Of a DNA stretch of 64,000 nt, positions 51,280 to 62,974 are shown piece by piece. How positions within the stretch are numbered: the stretch's first letter is position 1; every line of letters begins with the position of its first letter. Source of the stretch: Strigamia acuminata (Eukaryota > Arthropoda > Chilopoda > Geophilomorpha > Linotaeniidae); contig CASHSZ010000067.1 in assembly GCA_949358305.1 (NCBI GenBank), positions 20,001 through 84,000 on the forward strand. The letters run 5' to 3'. Both the position numbers and the translations under genes were made by a program. The notes beneath the pieces are model-generated. The model saw nothing but the letters and a program-made list of their open reading frames with translations, was not told where the DNA came from and searched no databases.

Positions 51280-53841
51280 ATGGAAACACATGGACAGAAT
51301 GTCTTTAACGGACAGGCAGTGTATAACGCACTTAATGAACAATTGAAAAGGAAAATTACTGTTCTTGGAAAAGAGAAATTTGATTTGTGTTTTGATTATG
51401 ACAAAAGTGTATTGTTACTAACCCATTTAGTCTGTAAGAGCGCATTAACAGAAAACATTGATGTTATGGCAGGGGCCATTAGTGATCTAGTTTTGACACT
51501 TTGTGCAATGCATGTGCATGTGAGAGAAGCGAATGGGGTTAGCAGTAACAAAGTGCAGGGCACTAGTGATGGTAATCAGAACAGCAACGTGGTTGATTCA
51601 AATGTGATTTTGAATGCCATGAATGATGTGCAAAACATCAAATCCCAACATGGACACGGGGATTTAGAATATTTGAACAAGGTTCAAATTAGAAAAAGAA
51701 ATAAAGAATTGAATTTCACCACAATTAAAGGTGGTAACCCTCTTAATTTTGTTAAAATGAAGAAAGAAACTAGGCCTAAATTGACAGAAATGGAACATTC
51801 GAACCGGGTTCGGAATGAAAAGAGAGAGGGGGACCCAGATAATATGAAAAAGGGTTTTGTAAGCAATAGGAAATTGCATGGTGCAACCTTAATTAAGGGA
51901 AGTGATCTTCCAAAGGGGATTTCAGGGAAATCCAAAAAGGGTTTGAGTAACCAAAAGTCAAGTATGACAACAAGGATTAAACAGAATGGTCCCTTAAATT
52001 CTGGTATTAGAAACCAGAAACAGAATTCTAGACATGTAAATGTTAGAAAACAGGAAAACAGTATGGATTTTAGATTCAAGGACAAGGTCCTCCCATTTAA
52101 ATTATGGCATACCCGGATGGGGTATTTGAATGAAGAAAGCATTTATGTTATGAATGGATCAACAGATGTTTTTGGTGTTCAATTGGAGAACACAGGGACC
52201 TCTCCTATAACAGGAGATTTGACAAAGAAGAATATTCCCTCAACACAGAAGAATAATGACAGGAAAGCTTTAGAAGCTGTACATTTGAGTGTTTGGAGGG
52301 CCCCACATGCAACTGGGGAAAAATATGTCATTATAATAGATGATTGTACTGAATATGTATGGTTTAAACCATTAAAGGGAAATAGCTTTTTACTAGAATT
52401 TCAAAAGTGGTTAGCTGAAATTCAATGCTTGAGAGGAACTGTGAATGAAGTTCATTTGGGCCCTGGAATGGAATTCTCCATAGAAGAATTAGCAGCATGG
52501 GTTGAAGCAATGGAGAATTTCGGAATTACAATTGATGGTGTAGATTCTAGGAACCTAATGGCTGACTCCATCTCCGAGAGGGCCAATGCAGACATCATAA
52601 GCGGGGTGGAAAGTTTGATTGTAGAAAATAGATTTCCAAGTTATTTGTGGTTGGAGCTAGCCAACACAGTAACATACTTAAGAAATAGAGCCCCCAGGAT
52701 TGATTTAGATTGGAAAACCCCACGCAATATATTGTATGACAGATGTATTTCTGTGCGACACCTTAGGTGTATTGGGTCAAGGGTAGAGGTTTTTCATGTT
52801 AAAAATGGACAGAAGTGTTCATGGATGGGTGCTCTAGTTGGATATTCGAATACACAGAGAAAATATCGAGTCTGGGACCCAAGGAAAAACAGGATTTTTC
52901 AAACGAATAATGTACAAGTAGATGAGTGGAGTTATTGGCACGAGGGGGAAGTTAAACCCTCTCTGGGAATTTCTAATGTGGGCCAAACTTCAGGTAGTGA
53001 AGGAATTGAAATTCCATCGACGGTTGTTGGAGTGCCAACATCTCCTCTGTTTGAAATGCTTTCCCCATGGCGAGTAGGATCTGAGAATCCCCCATTGTCA
53101 TTAAGCAAGGAAAGGGAACACTTAGGAAGTATTGAAAGTATTAAAAACGAGGGGGAACACTTAGGGACATTTGCCACAAGTGATGAAGAGGTTCATGAGG
53201 GACTGGCTTCTGACCAGCAATCTTCCCCTTTAGTGAACACAGTGGAAGATGAAATCTCCACATCCTTAAGCGAGGGGAAACTGACTGAGACAGAGGGGGA
53301 GGTTAATAAGAAACCGAAAGAATTGGAACAAGAAAGGAGATTTAGTGATGAGGAAATTAAATTGCTTGTAGAAAATCCTCCAGAGTCAACACACGGGGTT
53401 GACACGAATAATTCCGAGGTTATTGCAAACGGAAGTGAAGGATTAGAGCAGTTTACATTGGATTTTGAGCCCAAATATGATGAAGGGCAAGTCAATTCCA
53501 TGAATGTTTGCGAGTTTTCTCCGACGTCACAGGAAGGCGACATTTCCCCAACACCGATAGAGACACTGACAGGTGTAAATGAATATAAATTCATCAAGAC
53601 AGAGGGGGAATGTAGAAAAACAAAGAGACGAAAGAAAAAGCGTAGGAAAACTGAAAATACTGCTTTAATGGAAAGGAATGACGTTGAGTGTGAATTGATG
53701 GCTGGTGAGCCGGATTGTATTAGTTATGTCCTGACCGAAGGGGATGTGAAATTTGAAGATCTAAGCGAACGGGATAAACAAACTATAATTGATGAGTTAG
53801 GATTCTCGTGGGACGAAAACTTCATTTACCCCAAATATTAG
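51280..53841 (+). CDS. Copia-derived ORF with eroded integrase, no RT
   Basis: The product is 853 residues from ATG 51,280, which begins 4 bp after the Polinton end. It has a short helical N-terminus (about 1-85), a basic linker, a GAG-pre-integrase-like piece LWHTRMGYLNEESIYVMN (about 275-292) and a Ty1/copia integrase fold at about 331-551 (YVIIIDDCTEYVWFKPL, NTVTYLRNRAPR, GYSNTQRKYRVWDPRKN). Expected catalytic Asp in the first block reads LSVWRAP and in the second LGPGMEF, so both Asp are gone; only the Glu of SERAN remains. After residue 560 the chain is acidic and Ser/Glu-rich with a KRRKKKRRK nuclear-localisation-type cluster (about 785-795). No protease, reverse transcriptase or RNase H follows. 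The open frame despite lost catalysis suggests protein-level use, either by a non-autonomous element or as a domesticated host gene. The N-terminus could have been trimmed by the Polinton. Confidence 0.75.
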   Translation: METHGQNVFNGQAVYNALNEQLKRKITVLGKEKFDLCFDYDKSVLLLTHLVCKSALTENIDVMAGAISDLVLTLCAMHVHVREANGVSSNKVQGTSDGNQNSNVVDSNVILNAMNDVQNIKSQHGHGDLEYLNKVQIRKRNKELNFTTIKGGNPLNFVKMKKETRPKLTEMEHSNRVRNEKREGDPDNMKKGFVSNRKLHGATLIKGSDLPKGISGKSKKGLSNQKSSMTTRIKQNGPLNSGIRNQKQNSRHVNVRKQENSMDFRFKDKVLPFKLWHTRMGYLNEESIYVMNGSTDVFGVQLENTGTSPITGDLTKKNIPSTQKNNDRKALEAVHLSVWRAPHATGEKYVIIIDDCTEYVWFKPLKGNSFLLEFQKWLAEIQCLRGTVNEVHLGPGMEFSIEELAAWVEAMENFGITIDGVDSRNLMADSISERANADIISGVESLIVENRFPSYLWLELANTVTYLRNRAPRIDLDWKTPRNILYDRCISVRHLRCIGSRVEVFHVKNGQKCSWMGALVGYSNTQRKYRVWDPRKNRIFQTNNVQVDEWSYWHEGEVKPSLGISNVGQTSGSEGIEIPSTVVGVPTSPLFEMLSPWRVGSENPPLSLSKEREHLGSIESIKNEGEHLGTFATSDEEVHEGLASDQQSSPLVNTVEDEISTSLSEGKLTETEGEVNKKPKELEQERRFSDEEIKLLVENPPESTHGVDTNNSEVIANGSEGLEQFTLDFEPKYDEGQVNSMNVCEFSPTSQEGDISPTPIETLTGVNEYKFIKTEGECRKTKRRKKKRRKTENTALMERNDVECELMAGEPDCISYVLTEGDVKFEDLSERDKQTIIDELGFSWDENFIYPKY

Positions 53842-54032
53842 AGGGGGAATGATAGACATTGCACGTTAATCGAATTGGAGTCTTTAATATCAAGTACGCT
53901 ACGGTTGGGAGATAATAACCTGTAACCCCAGGTAAATGTATTTTCGGGGCGCAATTGGAATAATGCGCAGTGATGGGGTTATAGCGTATTATTTTGTCCA
54001 GTTTGGACCATATGCTGATCAGAGGGGGTATG
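53836..54032 (+). other. Two polypurine-like tracts after the copia-derived ORF
   Basis: AGAGGGGGAATG overlaps the stop codon (about 53,841), and AGAGGGGGTATG lies at 54,021-54,032, just before TGTAGAG. Such tracts prime plus-strand synthesis next to the 3' LTR in copia elements, so the second may mark the LTR border. Confidence 0.4.
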
Positions 54033-54518
54033 TAGAGTTTGGATCAGCCATATGGTGTTTGGTATTTATGCTGCGCCTTTCTGGATTGGCGTAGCAACGG
54101 CGCAATGCAGCGATTGTTGCTTATTGTCTAAAAGTCGAGAGTTGTTTGTTATTGTTGTGATTTCAGCTTAGCTATCAGCTCTTGTTTTGCGATGATCGTT
54201 CAACTTGTCGTCTGCTTGTGTTTATTTATCATTTGGTTTGCCCCGGCATTTTATCCAGTGTTAATGCTGGCTTTATTTGGTTTGTTTGCTTTTTACTGTG
54301 TAAAGGACAAATCAATGATGGTTATTCATTGATTTGTTCTCTAAGGACAAATCAATGATGGTTATTCATTGATTTGTTCTCTTTTGTTATGTATTTGACT
54401 TGAGAAGAACAAATCTCAAGTCATGACACTTGCTTTCTGTTTTCTGACAAATAAAGATGTCAGCCACCACTGGATTAGAATGGTGGTTTTAGCAATTCTG
54501 ACTTTTTGGCTTCTCACA
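54031..54518 (+). mobile_element. Candidate copia 3' LTR
   Basis: Starts TGTAGAG directly after a polypurine tract and could end at TTCTCACA (54,518). It contains an AATAAAG signal at about 54,451 and a tandem hairpin. No second copy is in the window, so borders are a guess. Confidence 0.35.
54303..54382. repeat. Two tandem hairpin units
   Basis: AGGACAAATCAATGATGG followed by TTATTCATTGATTTGTTCTC occurs twice in a row (about 40 bp each). Each unit can fold as AAATCAATGA against TCATTGATTT. Confidence 0.85.
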
Positions 54519-54519
54519 T

Positions 54520-55005
54520 GCACTCACCACGGTTTGGACACTCATACTTTTTAGTCAATGTCGCCCAAAACCCGAATCAACAAGCTAACTTTCAACGAGA
54601 AACGAAGACTGGAGCCGAATGCGGTGATAAGCGCTCATTCCAGACTCGTGTAAGCGATCTCCGCTTAAAGCCAGTTGCTCTGAGCAGACGACGCAATCGC
54701 TTACCAAGGAAAAAGACGGGTTTATGGGCTCAAAACCCGACGAAACACTTAAACAGGATCCAGAAATTACCAAGCGAGTTGGTAAGCTAAACTAAAACTG
54801 TAAAATAAGTTGGGGACTTGGTAAAATGCGAGTCTCTCAAACTTTTGTTGCGTCCTGCTCGCAACACGCGCGATGTACGCGCGTGGCCGCGTGTTGAACG
54901 TGCGCACTACGCGCAAGAACCGTACAAACCGAGGTAAAACGAATTAAACACATATCTAATGCAAAAACAATTATTAAATACATCATTCTTGTTGCTGTTT
55001 GCAAA
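54520..55005. other. Gene-free stretch before the foldback element
   Basis: A 32-codon frame from an ATG near 54,558 (SPKTRINKLTFNEKRRLEPN) resembles the start of a helix-turn-helix of CENP-B/Tigger type but stops too soon to be judged. The GCGCGT-rich part around 54,870-54,910 has no gene. Confidence 0.3.
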
Positions 55006-56261
55006 CTTGCAAAACTTGCACCGAATTTGGGCAATTTTTTACAAATTTCAGCAGATTTTTGTCTATATTTGACAAATTTCAGCAGATTTCCTCAATCCTC
55101 AAACATTTGCTGATATTTCTCAAACATTTTCTAAAATTAATTGAAATCTGTCTGAAATTTGTCTTGAATGTGTCAAATATTGTCAAAAATCCGTGGAAAT
55201 TTGTCAAATACTGGCAAAAATCCATGTAAATTTGTCAAAAATTGCCATAATTTGGTGCAAATTGTGTTAGATATTGGAAAAATTTATTTTAACGCTTCCA
55301 ACGCGCCAGTAAATCGCGCGTGCACACGCGTGGATTTTTCGTCATAGTTGGATGCGCGCAAACCTCACGTAACTTGCGCCAAAATTTGGCAATTTTTGAC
55401 AAATTTCAGCAGATTTTTGCCAGTATTTGACAAATTTCCACTGATTTTTGACAATATTTGACCCAACAACTGCGCCACGTTCCAGGCGCCGGTTTAGGCA
55501 TTGTAGACCCGTTTTAGACCGTTTTAGATGGCGAAAACGTTCTCTCCATCATTTTCTACCCCTGGGTGAGGTTTTCAGCGTTCATGATTGATGAAAAAGC
55601 TGTTTTCTAACTAGCTGTCCCATTGCTAGTTTTGGTGTCAGGTTTTAGCAACTTTCCAATCCGACTCTGTCGTCTGCACGACCTCCAAGACCGTTTTAGG
55701 GTTAATTTGAGTCAAATAATTCATTCTGGGGGTTGTTTTGGGTTTTTTACAAGTGTGTTTTTGTAGTTTTTATTGGTTTCAAACATTGTCAATTCTTTAT
55801 ACAAGTGTAACTTTCATTTCTCTGTATTTTGAGAACTTTGCATTGCAGCAAAGTTCATTTCTTGCCCCTTAATTATTGTGTAATTGTTGGTTTTCAAGCC
55901 CGTTTTTTAACAATAACTTTATTTGAAGTGCCTATTGTTTCAGTCACGTGCTTCCACGTGCCTTTTATTGTTGAGCAATTTCTTGGGCAGTTGCGCTCCT
56001 GTTGCTAGCATTGCCGCGCGTTCTCCGCGCGTGTACTCGCGCGTTTCGCATCACACACATTCGGGTCCAATGGCCTATCGCGGCGGCACATTGTGTGGCA
56101 TAGCGCGGCACGTTGCAATTACGTGACGTGGCACGTTGCTGTTACGTGACGCGATAGCCAGTATTTAAGCAGGGGATTCCATCATCGTTTACACAAATGC
56201 GCATTGCAACGTGGAGGCGCATTCGAGTCCTTTTCCCAAGCGAAATTTGTCCTTTTTCAAC

Positions 56262-56785
56262 GCGAAATCGTATGCGATTCGCTTTCGAATCGAATACGAG
56301 TTTTGTCCTTTTTCAACGCGAAATCGTATGCGATTCGCTTTCGAATCGAATGCGAATTTTGCCCTTCTTCAACGCGAAATCGTATTCGACTCGCTTTCGA
56401 GTCGGATGCGAATTTTGCCCTTCTTCAACGCGAAATCGTATTCGACTCGTTTTCGAGTCGAATGCGAATTCGTATTCGACTCGTTTTCGAGTCGAGTACG
56501 AATTTTGCCCTTCTTCAACGCGAAATCGTATTCGACTCGTTTTCGAGTCGAATGCGAATTTTGCCCTTCTTCAACGCGAAATCGTATTCGACTCGTTTTC
56601 GAGTCGAATGCGAATTTTGCCCTTCTTCAACGCGAAATCGTATTCGACTCGTTTTCGAGTCGAATGCGAATTTTGCCCTTCTTCAACGCGAAATCGTATT
56701 CGACTCGTTTTCGAGTCGAATGCGAATTTTGCCCTTCTTCAACGCGAAATCGTATTCGACTCGTTTTCGAGTCGAATACGAGATA
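56262..56785. repeat. 56-bp tandem repeat, left arm
   Basis: About nine units. Each has CGAAATCGTATTCGACTCG, TTTTCGAGTCGAATGCG and TTTTGCCCTTCTTCAACG. TTCGACTCG-TTTT-CGAGTCGAA is a perfect hairpin. The first units carry GATTCGCTTTCGAATC instead, so the arm grades from outer to inner variants. Confidence 0.92.
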
Positions 56786-57870
56786 GTCGATGACCCGTTC
56801 CCGGACTTTGACTCGTACGACTCGTATTCGAGATGTATTCGAGATGTATTCGAATCGTATTCGAGTCGCATTCGAGATGGTCGATGATTTCCACTCGCTC
56901 GTATACGCGTTGTATACGAGCTCGTATTTTGATCGTAATCGTAAACGAATCGTTTACAAGTCGTATACAAGTTGTATACGACGTGTATACACCTCGTATA
57001 CGAACGAAGTTTGGAAAATCCACCGGATACTTACTACGACATGAAAACACATAGTAGTCACATACGTCTTATTTGGAAATTGTGTTTTCACAAACTTCGT
57101 TCGTATACGAGGTGTATACACGTCGTATACGACTTGTATACGACTTGTAAACGATTCGTTTACGATTACGATCAAAATACGAGCTCGTATACAACGCGTA
57201 TACGAGCGAGTGGAAATCATCGACCATCTCGAATACGACTCGAATTCGATTCGTATTCGATTCGAATACGATTCGAATTCGATTCGAATACGAATACGAT
57301 CAAAATACGAACTCGTAACAACTCGAATACGAGATAGTCGATGACCCGTTCCCGGACTTTGACTCGTACGACTCGTATTCGAGATGTATTCGAGATGTAT
57401 TCGAATCGTATTCGAGTCGCATTCGAGATGGTCGATGATTTCCACTCGCTCGTATACGCGTTGTATACGAGCTCGTATTTTGATCGTAATCGTAAACGAA
57501 TCGTTTACAAGTCGTATACAAGTCGTATACGACGTGTATACACCTCGTATACGAACGAAGTTTGGAAAATCCACCGGATACTTACTACGACATGAAAACA
57601 CATAGTAGTCACATACGTCTTATTTGGAAATTGTGTTTTCACAAACTTCGTTCGTATACGAGGTGTATACACGTCGTATACGACTTGTATACGACTTGTA
57701 AACGATTCGTTTACGATTACGATCAAAATACGAGCTCGTATACAACGCGTATACGAGCGAGTGGAAATCATCGACCATCTCGAATGCGACTCGAATACGA
57801 TTCGAATACATCTCGAATACATCTCGAATACGAGTCGTACGAGTCAAAGTCCGGGAACGGGTCATCGACT
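56786..57870. repeat. Duplicated palindromic core of the foldback element
   Basis: A segment of about 290 bp (GATGACCCGTTCCCGGAC at about 56,790 to ACACATAGTAGTCACATACG at about 57,065) occurs in direct copy at 57,340-57,615. Each is followed by its inverse. It contains many GTATACGAG / CTCGTATAC words. Two nested hairpins result. Confidence 0.88.
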
Positions 57871-58440
57871 ATCTCGTACTCGACTCGAAAACGAGTCGAA
57901 TACGAATTCGCATTCGACTCGAAAACGAGGCGAATACGATTTTGCGTTGAAGAAGGGCAAAATTCGCATTCGACTCGAAAACGAGTCGAATACGATTTCG
58001 CGTTGAAGAAGGGCAAAATTCGCATTCGACTCGAAAACGAGTCGACTACGATTTCGCGTTGAAGAAGGGCAAAATTCGTACTCGACTCGAAAACGAGTCG
58101 AATACGAATTCGCATTCGACTCGAAAACGAGTCGAATACGATTTCGCGTTGAAGAAGGGCAAAATTCGTACTCGACTCGAAAACGAGTCGAATACGATTT
58201 CGCGTTGAAGAAGGGCAAAATTCGCATTCGACTCGAAAGCGAGTCGAATACGATTTCGCGTTGAAGAAGGGAAAAATTCGCATTCGACTCGAAAGCGAGT
58301 CGAATACGATTTCGCGTTGAAGAAGGGCAAAACTCGTATTCGATTCGAAAGCGAATCGAATACAATTTTGCGTTGAAAAAGGACAAAAATCGTATTCGAT
58401 TCGCTTTCGAATCGAATACGAGTTTTGTCCTTTTTCAACG
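57871..58440. repeat. 56-bp tandem repeat, right arm (inverse)
   Basis: The inverse of the left-arm array, about nine to ten units (GAAGAAGGGCAAAATTCG words), ending with the GATTCGAAAGCGAATC variants on the outer side. The order of variants mirrors the left arm. Confidence 0.92.
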
Positions 58441-59719
58441 CTTGGGAAAAGGACTCGAATGCGCCTCCACGTTGCAATGCGCATTTGTGTAAACGATGAT
58501 GGAATCCCCTGCTTAAATACTGGCTATCGCGTCACGTAACAGCAACGTGCCACGTCACGTAATTGCAACGTGCCGCGCTATGCCACACAATGTGCCGCCG
58601 CGATAGGCCATTGAACCCGAATGTGTGTGATGCAAAACGCGCGAGTACGCGCGCGGAGAACGCGCGGCAATGCTAGCAACAGGAGCGCAACTGCCCAAGA
58701 AATTGCTCAACAATAAAAAGCACGTGGAAGCACGTGCCTGAAACAATAGGCACTTCAAATAAAGTTATTGTTAAAAAACGGGCTTGAAAACCAACAATTA
58801 CACAATAATTAAGGGGCAAGAAATGAACTTTGCTGCAATGCAAAGTTCTCAAAATACAGAGAAATGAAAGTTACACTTGTATAAAGAATTGACAATGTTT
58901 GAAACCAATAAAAACTACAAAAACACACTTGTAAAAAACCCAAAACAACCCCCAGAATGAATTATTTGACTCAAATTAACCCTAAAACAGTCTTGGAGGT
59001 CGTGCAGACAACAGAGTCGGATCGGAAGGTTGCTAAAACCTGACGCCAAAACTAGCAATGGGACAGCTAGTTAGAAAACAGCTTTTTCATCAATCATGAA
59101 CGCTGAAAACCTCACCCAGGGGTAGAAAATGATGGAGAGAACGTTTTCGCCATCTAAAACGGTCTAAAACGGGTCTAAAATGCCTAAACCGGCGCCTGGA
59201 ACGTGGCGCAGTTGTTGGGTCAAATATTGTCAAAAATCAGTGGAAATTTGTCAAATACTGGCAAAAATCTGCTGAAATTTGTCAAAAATTGCCAAATTTT
59301 GGCGCAAGTTACGTGAGGTTTGCGCGCATCCAACTATGATGAAAAATCCATGCGTGTGCACGCGCGATTTACTGGCGCGTTGGAAGCGTTAAAATAAATT
59401 TTTCCAATATCTAACACAATTTGCACCGAATTATGGCAATTTTTGACAAATTTACATGGATTTTTGCCAGTATTTGACAAATTTCCACGGATTTTTGACA
59501 ATATTTGACAAATTCCAGACAAATTTCAGACAAATTTCAATTAATTTTTGAAATTTTATGAGAAATTTCAGCAAATGTTTGAGGATTGAGGAAATCTTCT
59601 GAAATTTGTCAAATATAGGCAAAAATCTTCTGAAATTTGTCAAATACAGGCAAAAATCTGCTGAAATTTGTCAAAAATTGCCCAAATTCCGTGCAAGTTT
59701 TGCAAGTTTTGCGCGCATC

Positions 59720-60700
59720 AAATCGTATGCGCGCCTATACTATTGCACGAGCGCATTGACGCGTGATGAACACCGACCACGTTTACGAAGTGAATTCGAG
59801 CTACAAAAGTATCGAGTCGCCATTCTATGATGGAAAAAAAAAATTAAGTGTAAACAAACAAAATAAAAACTTTAATATACAAGAAACGTACAATTCCACT
59901 CAACTTTGTTTCAAATTTTATTTATTGGATCATTGAAAATAAACAGTAGTGTTGTGCACTGTACGCTTAAGTGTATACCGGCGATGCGTTGTTTTGTGGT
60001 GGGGATTTGCCTCGATAATTGATCTTTTCTCTTTGTTTGCAATATTTTTTTGGCCTTTTTTGTTGATTTTTCGGTTTGAAATTGTTTTTTTCCGGTGTAA
60101 TTTAAGTGGTGGAAGGTTGTTGGCGTGTGTTGAGGGTAATTTTGGCGGTTTTTGGGTCGGGATTAGTGTTTTCTGCGATTTTTGATCGGTATTTGGGGTT
60201 TGATGCAGCGGATAGCGCATGCGAATCGCCGTCGACCGTAGCATTAGCAAGTGCGCGCGCAAGTTAAATGTGTACAGGACTGTGAGAAAATAAAACGTGT
60301 GTGGAAGAGTAAATGTTCTTTGGTGATCGCCATGAGTTCGTACTTTGTCGTGGGCGCGAAATGTGTGTGATATATATGCTACTATGCGTGATGTAGCGCC
60401 GTCAGCGCGTTTCAGCACGCGATGTAGCGCCCTGAGCGCGTCCAAATGCGTACAGGTGTTCGACAGATGTGCCAGGGCTTCACGTGCATACACGAAACAT
60501 AAACATGAAGAAAACAGAAAAAACCGTTGTGTGTGATGTTTATAAAGACACATTACACAAAGAATACTACTCTTCATACAAAAAGCAATAAACTTTATAC
60601 ATATTGCAATAAACTTACAAAATGGTAAAAATAAAATACTGGAAAACATGGCCTTGAATAATAGTGGAAAACATGGCGTACTGCCTTGAATACCCCCTTG
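59720..60700. other. AT-rich stretch, only a doubtful long frame
   Basis: A 284-codon minus-strand frame (60,784-59,930) runs through a low-complexity Lys/His/Thr-rich sequence and starts inside a transposon end. It has no domain and no homologous phrase I know, so I do not call it a gene. Confidence 0.4.
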
Positions 60701-60702
60701 AA

Positions 60703-61737
60703 TACGTCGCACCGCATCATCTCGCCTCACTTCCCGTCTTGGAAATAAATAAACGCCCCGGCGTTTATTCGAGGCAATGTCCAACTTGGGCTTTCATTCG
60801 CGCCTCACATCCCGCCTTGGTAATAAATAAACGCCCCGGCGTTTATTCGAGGCACATCACCCACACCTCCCCGGCGTTCAAACGAGTAGCTGCGCGTATT
60901 TGACCCCGGTTTTTATTCTTTCAAATTGTCGTGTGTTTTCAAAGTTCTTAATTTGTTCAAAAACAAACAAAATGGCTATTTGTTGATTTTTAATTGATTT
61001 TATCGATTTCTGTTCGTTTTTTGCTGGTTTTTAATCGATTTTTCTGTATTTTTGATCAATTTTTGCCAATTGTAATCGTTATTTGTCATTCTGAATTGAT
61101 TATTGTCAGGTTTCAGTCGATTTTTGTCGATTTCTGATCAATGTTTATACATTTCTTATCATTTTGTGTAGATTTCTGTTGAATTTTAATCATATTTCTT
61201 CGTTTTTATTCAATTTTTGTCCCATGCTCCGCGATCAGTTCGAATAATTGACACCATACTGTGCTTTTACTCATATTCAAGATGGCGTCGCAAACTCAAG
61301 GTCGAATTCCGCTGAATTCATTTATTGCGACTGTTTGCGCTCCATACATGCGAAAAGGATTATGGGAAAAATCCTCAATGCAGGTCATTTTGGTGTCAAA
61401 TGAGCGAGGAAGGCTGGAGATAAGGAAAATTGGTGAAATTTCAAAAAAAAGCTAAACAATCAAAATTTACATGAAGCTCAATTTTTCTAACTGGAAATGC
61501 ATGTATCGTCAATTTCGGGATATTTTAGGGGTGAAATTGACTGGGAAGGGACCCCCACATTCCCCATGCGTCAACGCGCGCGTTGACGAAATTCAAATCC
61601 AGGTTTTCACACAGCCCCACGTTATTTTCGGGTTCCAATTGCCGTATTGCCGTATTGCCTCAAATAAACGCCGGGGCGTTTATTAATTTTCATTAATTTT
61701 CCAGACCGGAAATGAGGCGAGGTGATGCGGTACGATG
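60703..61737. mobile_element. TIR element with AATAAACGCCCCGGCG hairpin ends
   Basis: The left end has CGCACCGCATCATCTCGCCTC, then AATAAACGCCCCGGCGTTTATTCGAGGCA. The right end carries both parts in inverse (TTGCCTCAAATAAACGCC, GAGGCGAGGTGATGCGG). The TIR is about 75 bp. A second left-type end is nested at 60,800-60,860. The interior is AT-rich with no transposase. Confidence 0.7.
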
Positions 61738-61879
61738 CAAAATTGCGAGATGTAGTTTGCTTTATTTGTTAAAACAAATTAGGCGTCACTAATTCACCTG
61801 TATTAGGGTTTCAATGTGTGAAATTTCAAAATTTATCGGTTCCGTCAAAACGCCATTGAAAAGTTACATTTTTATAACG

Positions 61880-62035
61880 TTTCAATGATGAAAACGGCCA
61901 TTTTTGATGAAAAACAGCCATTTTTTATAGAAAAAACGACGAAGAAAGCCATTTTCACTATGAAAAATGGCTGAAAATGACCATTTTGACGAAAAACGGC
62001 CATTTTTACTACGAAAAATGGCTAAAAATGCCACT
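61880..62035. repeat. Degenerate GCCATTTTT / AAAAATGGC repeats
   Basis: Several alternating copies of CGGCCATTTTT and GAAAAATGGC can fold on themselves. No gene is seen. Confidence 0.6.
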
Positions 62036-62333
62036 TGAGTGAGTGCAAGTACATTTGGTGATGTACTATCGCGAGCGCGCGCGTTTTTGTGCAGTACAAT
62101 GTGCTGATTAAACCAACAGCATTATAGAGTGATTACATTGTTCATTTGTGTTTTTAAGTTACAAAATGGTACAAAATCATAAAATAAACTTGTAAAGTGC
62201 AATTTCTGCGGATTGATCAAAATCCGCAAAATCCGCCGCAAAATTGCGAACAGGGGATCAGCATATAGGCAGCCGTAATGTTAAAAATGGGGTCCCTTTC
62301 GCACTCCGCAAAATCCGCATGCGCGCCATAAGG

Positions 62334-62853
62334 TTAGGCCCAGTTTACAACAACTGAGTTGTTTAGCCATTTTTTTTTCATCGATTACTTTTTTTTGGGG
62401 CGTTTTCCTGGTTGGATAAGTTCTATTTCAGGTTTGGCCTTCCTTGCCACCTGCTCCAGCCGTATGAGAAATGCTTATGTGACAGAAATTTCTAATACAA
62501 TTTCTGCAGTTGTTCACATGGCTGTTTTTATCCTATCACGAATTAGCAAAATTGGATTAACCAATGGCACGAATTAAGTTTTTATCAATTATGACTCACT
62601 ATTTTCGTGCGTCATCTATGCATTAAGCAAGGCCGTTACAATTGAGAAAAACCTTAATTCGTGTCATTTGTTAATAAAATTTTGCTAATACGAAATATGA
62701 TTTAAAAACCAGCCATGTGAATCAACTGTAGAATTTGTATTTCGAACTTTTATCACACAGGCGTTTGTATCACCGTTGGAGTCAGGTGGCAGAGCTGCTG
62801 CTTGGAGTAATTGTTGCGTCGATATATTTTGCCACGTTTATGTCTTAATTATT
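62334..62853. repeat. Direct repeat, copy 1 (about 520 bp)
   Basis: TTAGGCCCAGTTTACAACAA to TATGTCTTAATTATT is repeated from 63,479 to the window end, with only a few base changes and a 2-bp insertion. The spacing is 1,145 bp. Whether these are LTRs of a short element or a tandem duplication is open. Confidence 0.9.
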
Positions 62854-62974
62854 AAAGTTTTCAAAGTGTTTTAAATATTATTTGCCTGTAATGAATTTAT
62901 TATTTGCTTTTTAAATATTGCAACTTTTATTGTTCTTTATTAAAGTTCAATTTATTTAGTTTTTATTGCTTTAA

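Larger units (their letters stand above)
55006..59711. mobile_element. Giant foldback (palindromic) element, 4.7 kb
   Basis: The left arm starts CAAACTTGCAAAACTTGCAC, and the inverse lies at the right end (GTGCAAGTTTTGCAAG, about 59,692-59,707). Arms of roughly 2 kb match in inverse through GTGACG/CGTCAC-rich, hairpin and satellite parts, with only scattered differences (for example AGTGCGCT-type changes and a 1-2 bp indel rate). The middle, 56,780-57,870, is itself a duplicated inverted unit. The overlapping frames on both strands simply read the repeats. No transposase gene is seen. Confidence 0.9.

Noticed and set aside
52932-53597. Minus-strand frames over the copia-derived ORF
   Set aside because: Short, without domains, and fully inside a long frame with recognisable integrase homology.
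56197-58484. Long Arg/Phe/Ser-rich frames on both strands of the foldback element
   Set aside because: All frames are open because the 56-bp repeats lack stops; the proteins are translations of palindromic repeats in several frames.
59930-60784. 284-codon minus-strand frame
   Set aside because: Starts inside a transposon end and is low-complexity; no domain and no supporting signals.
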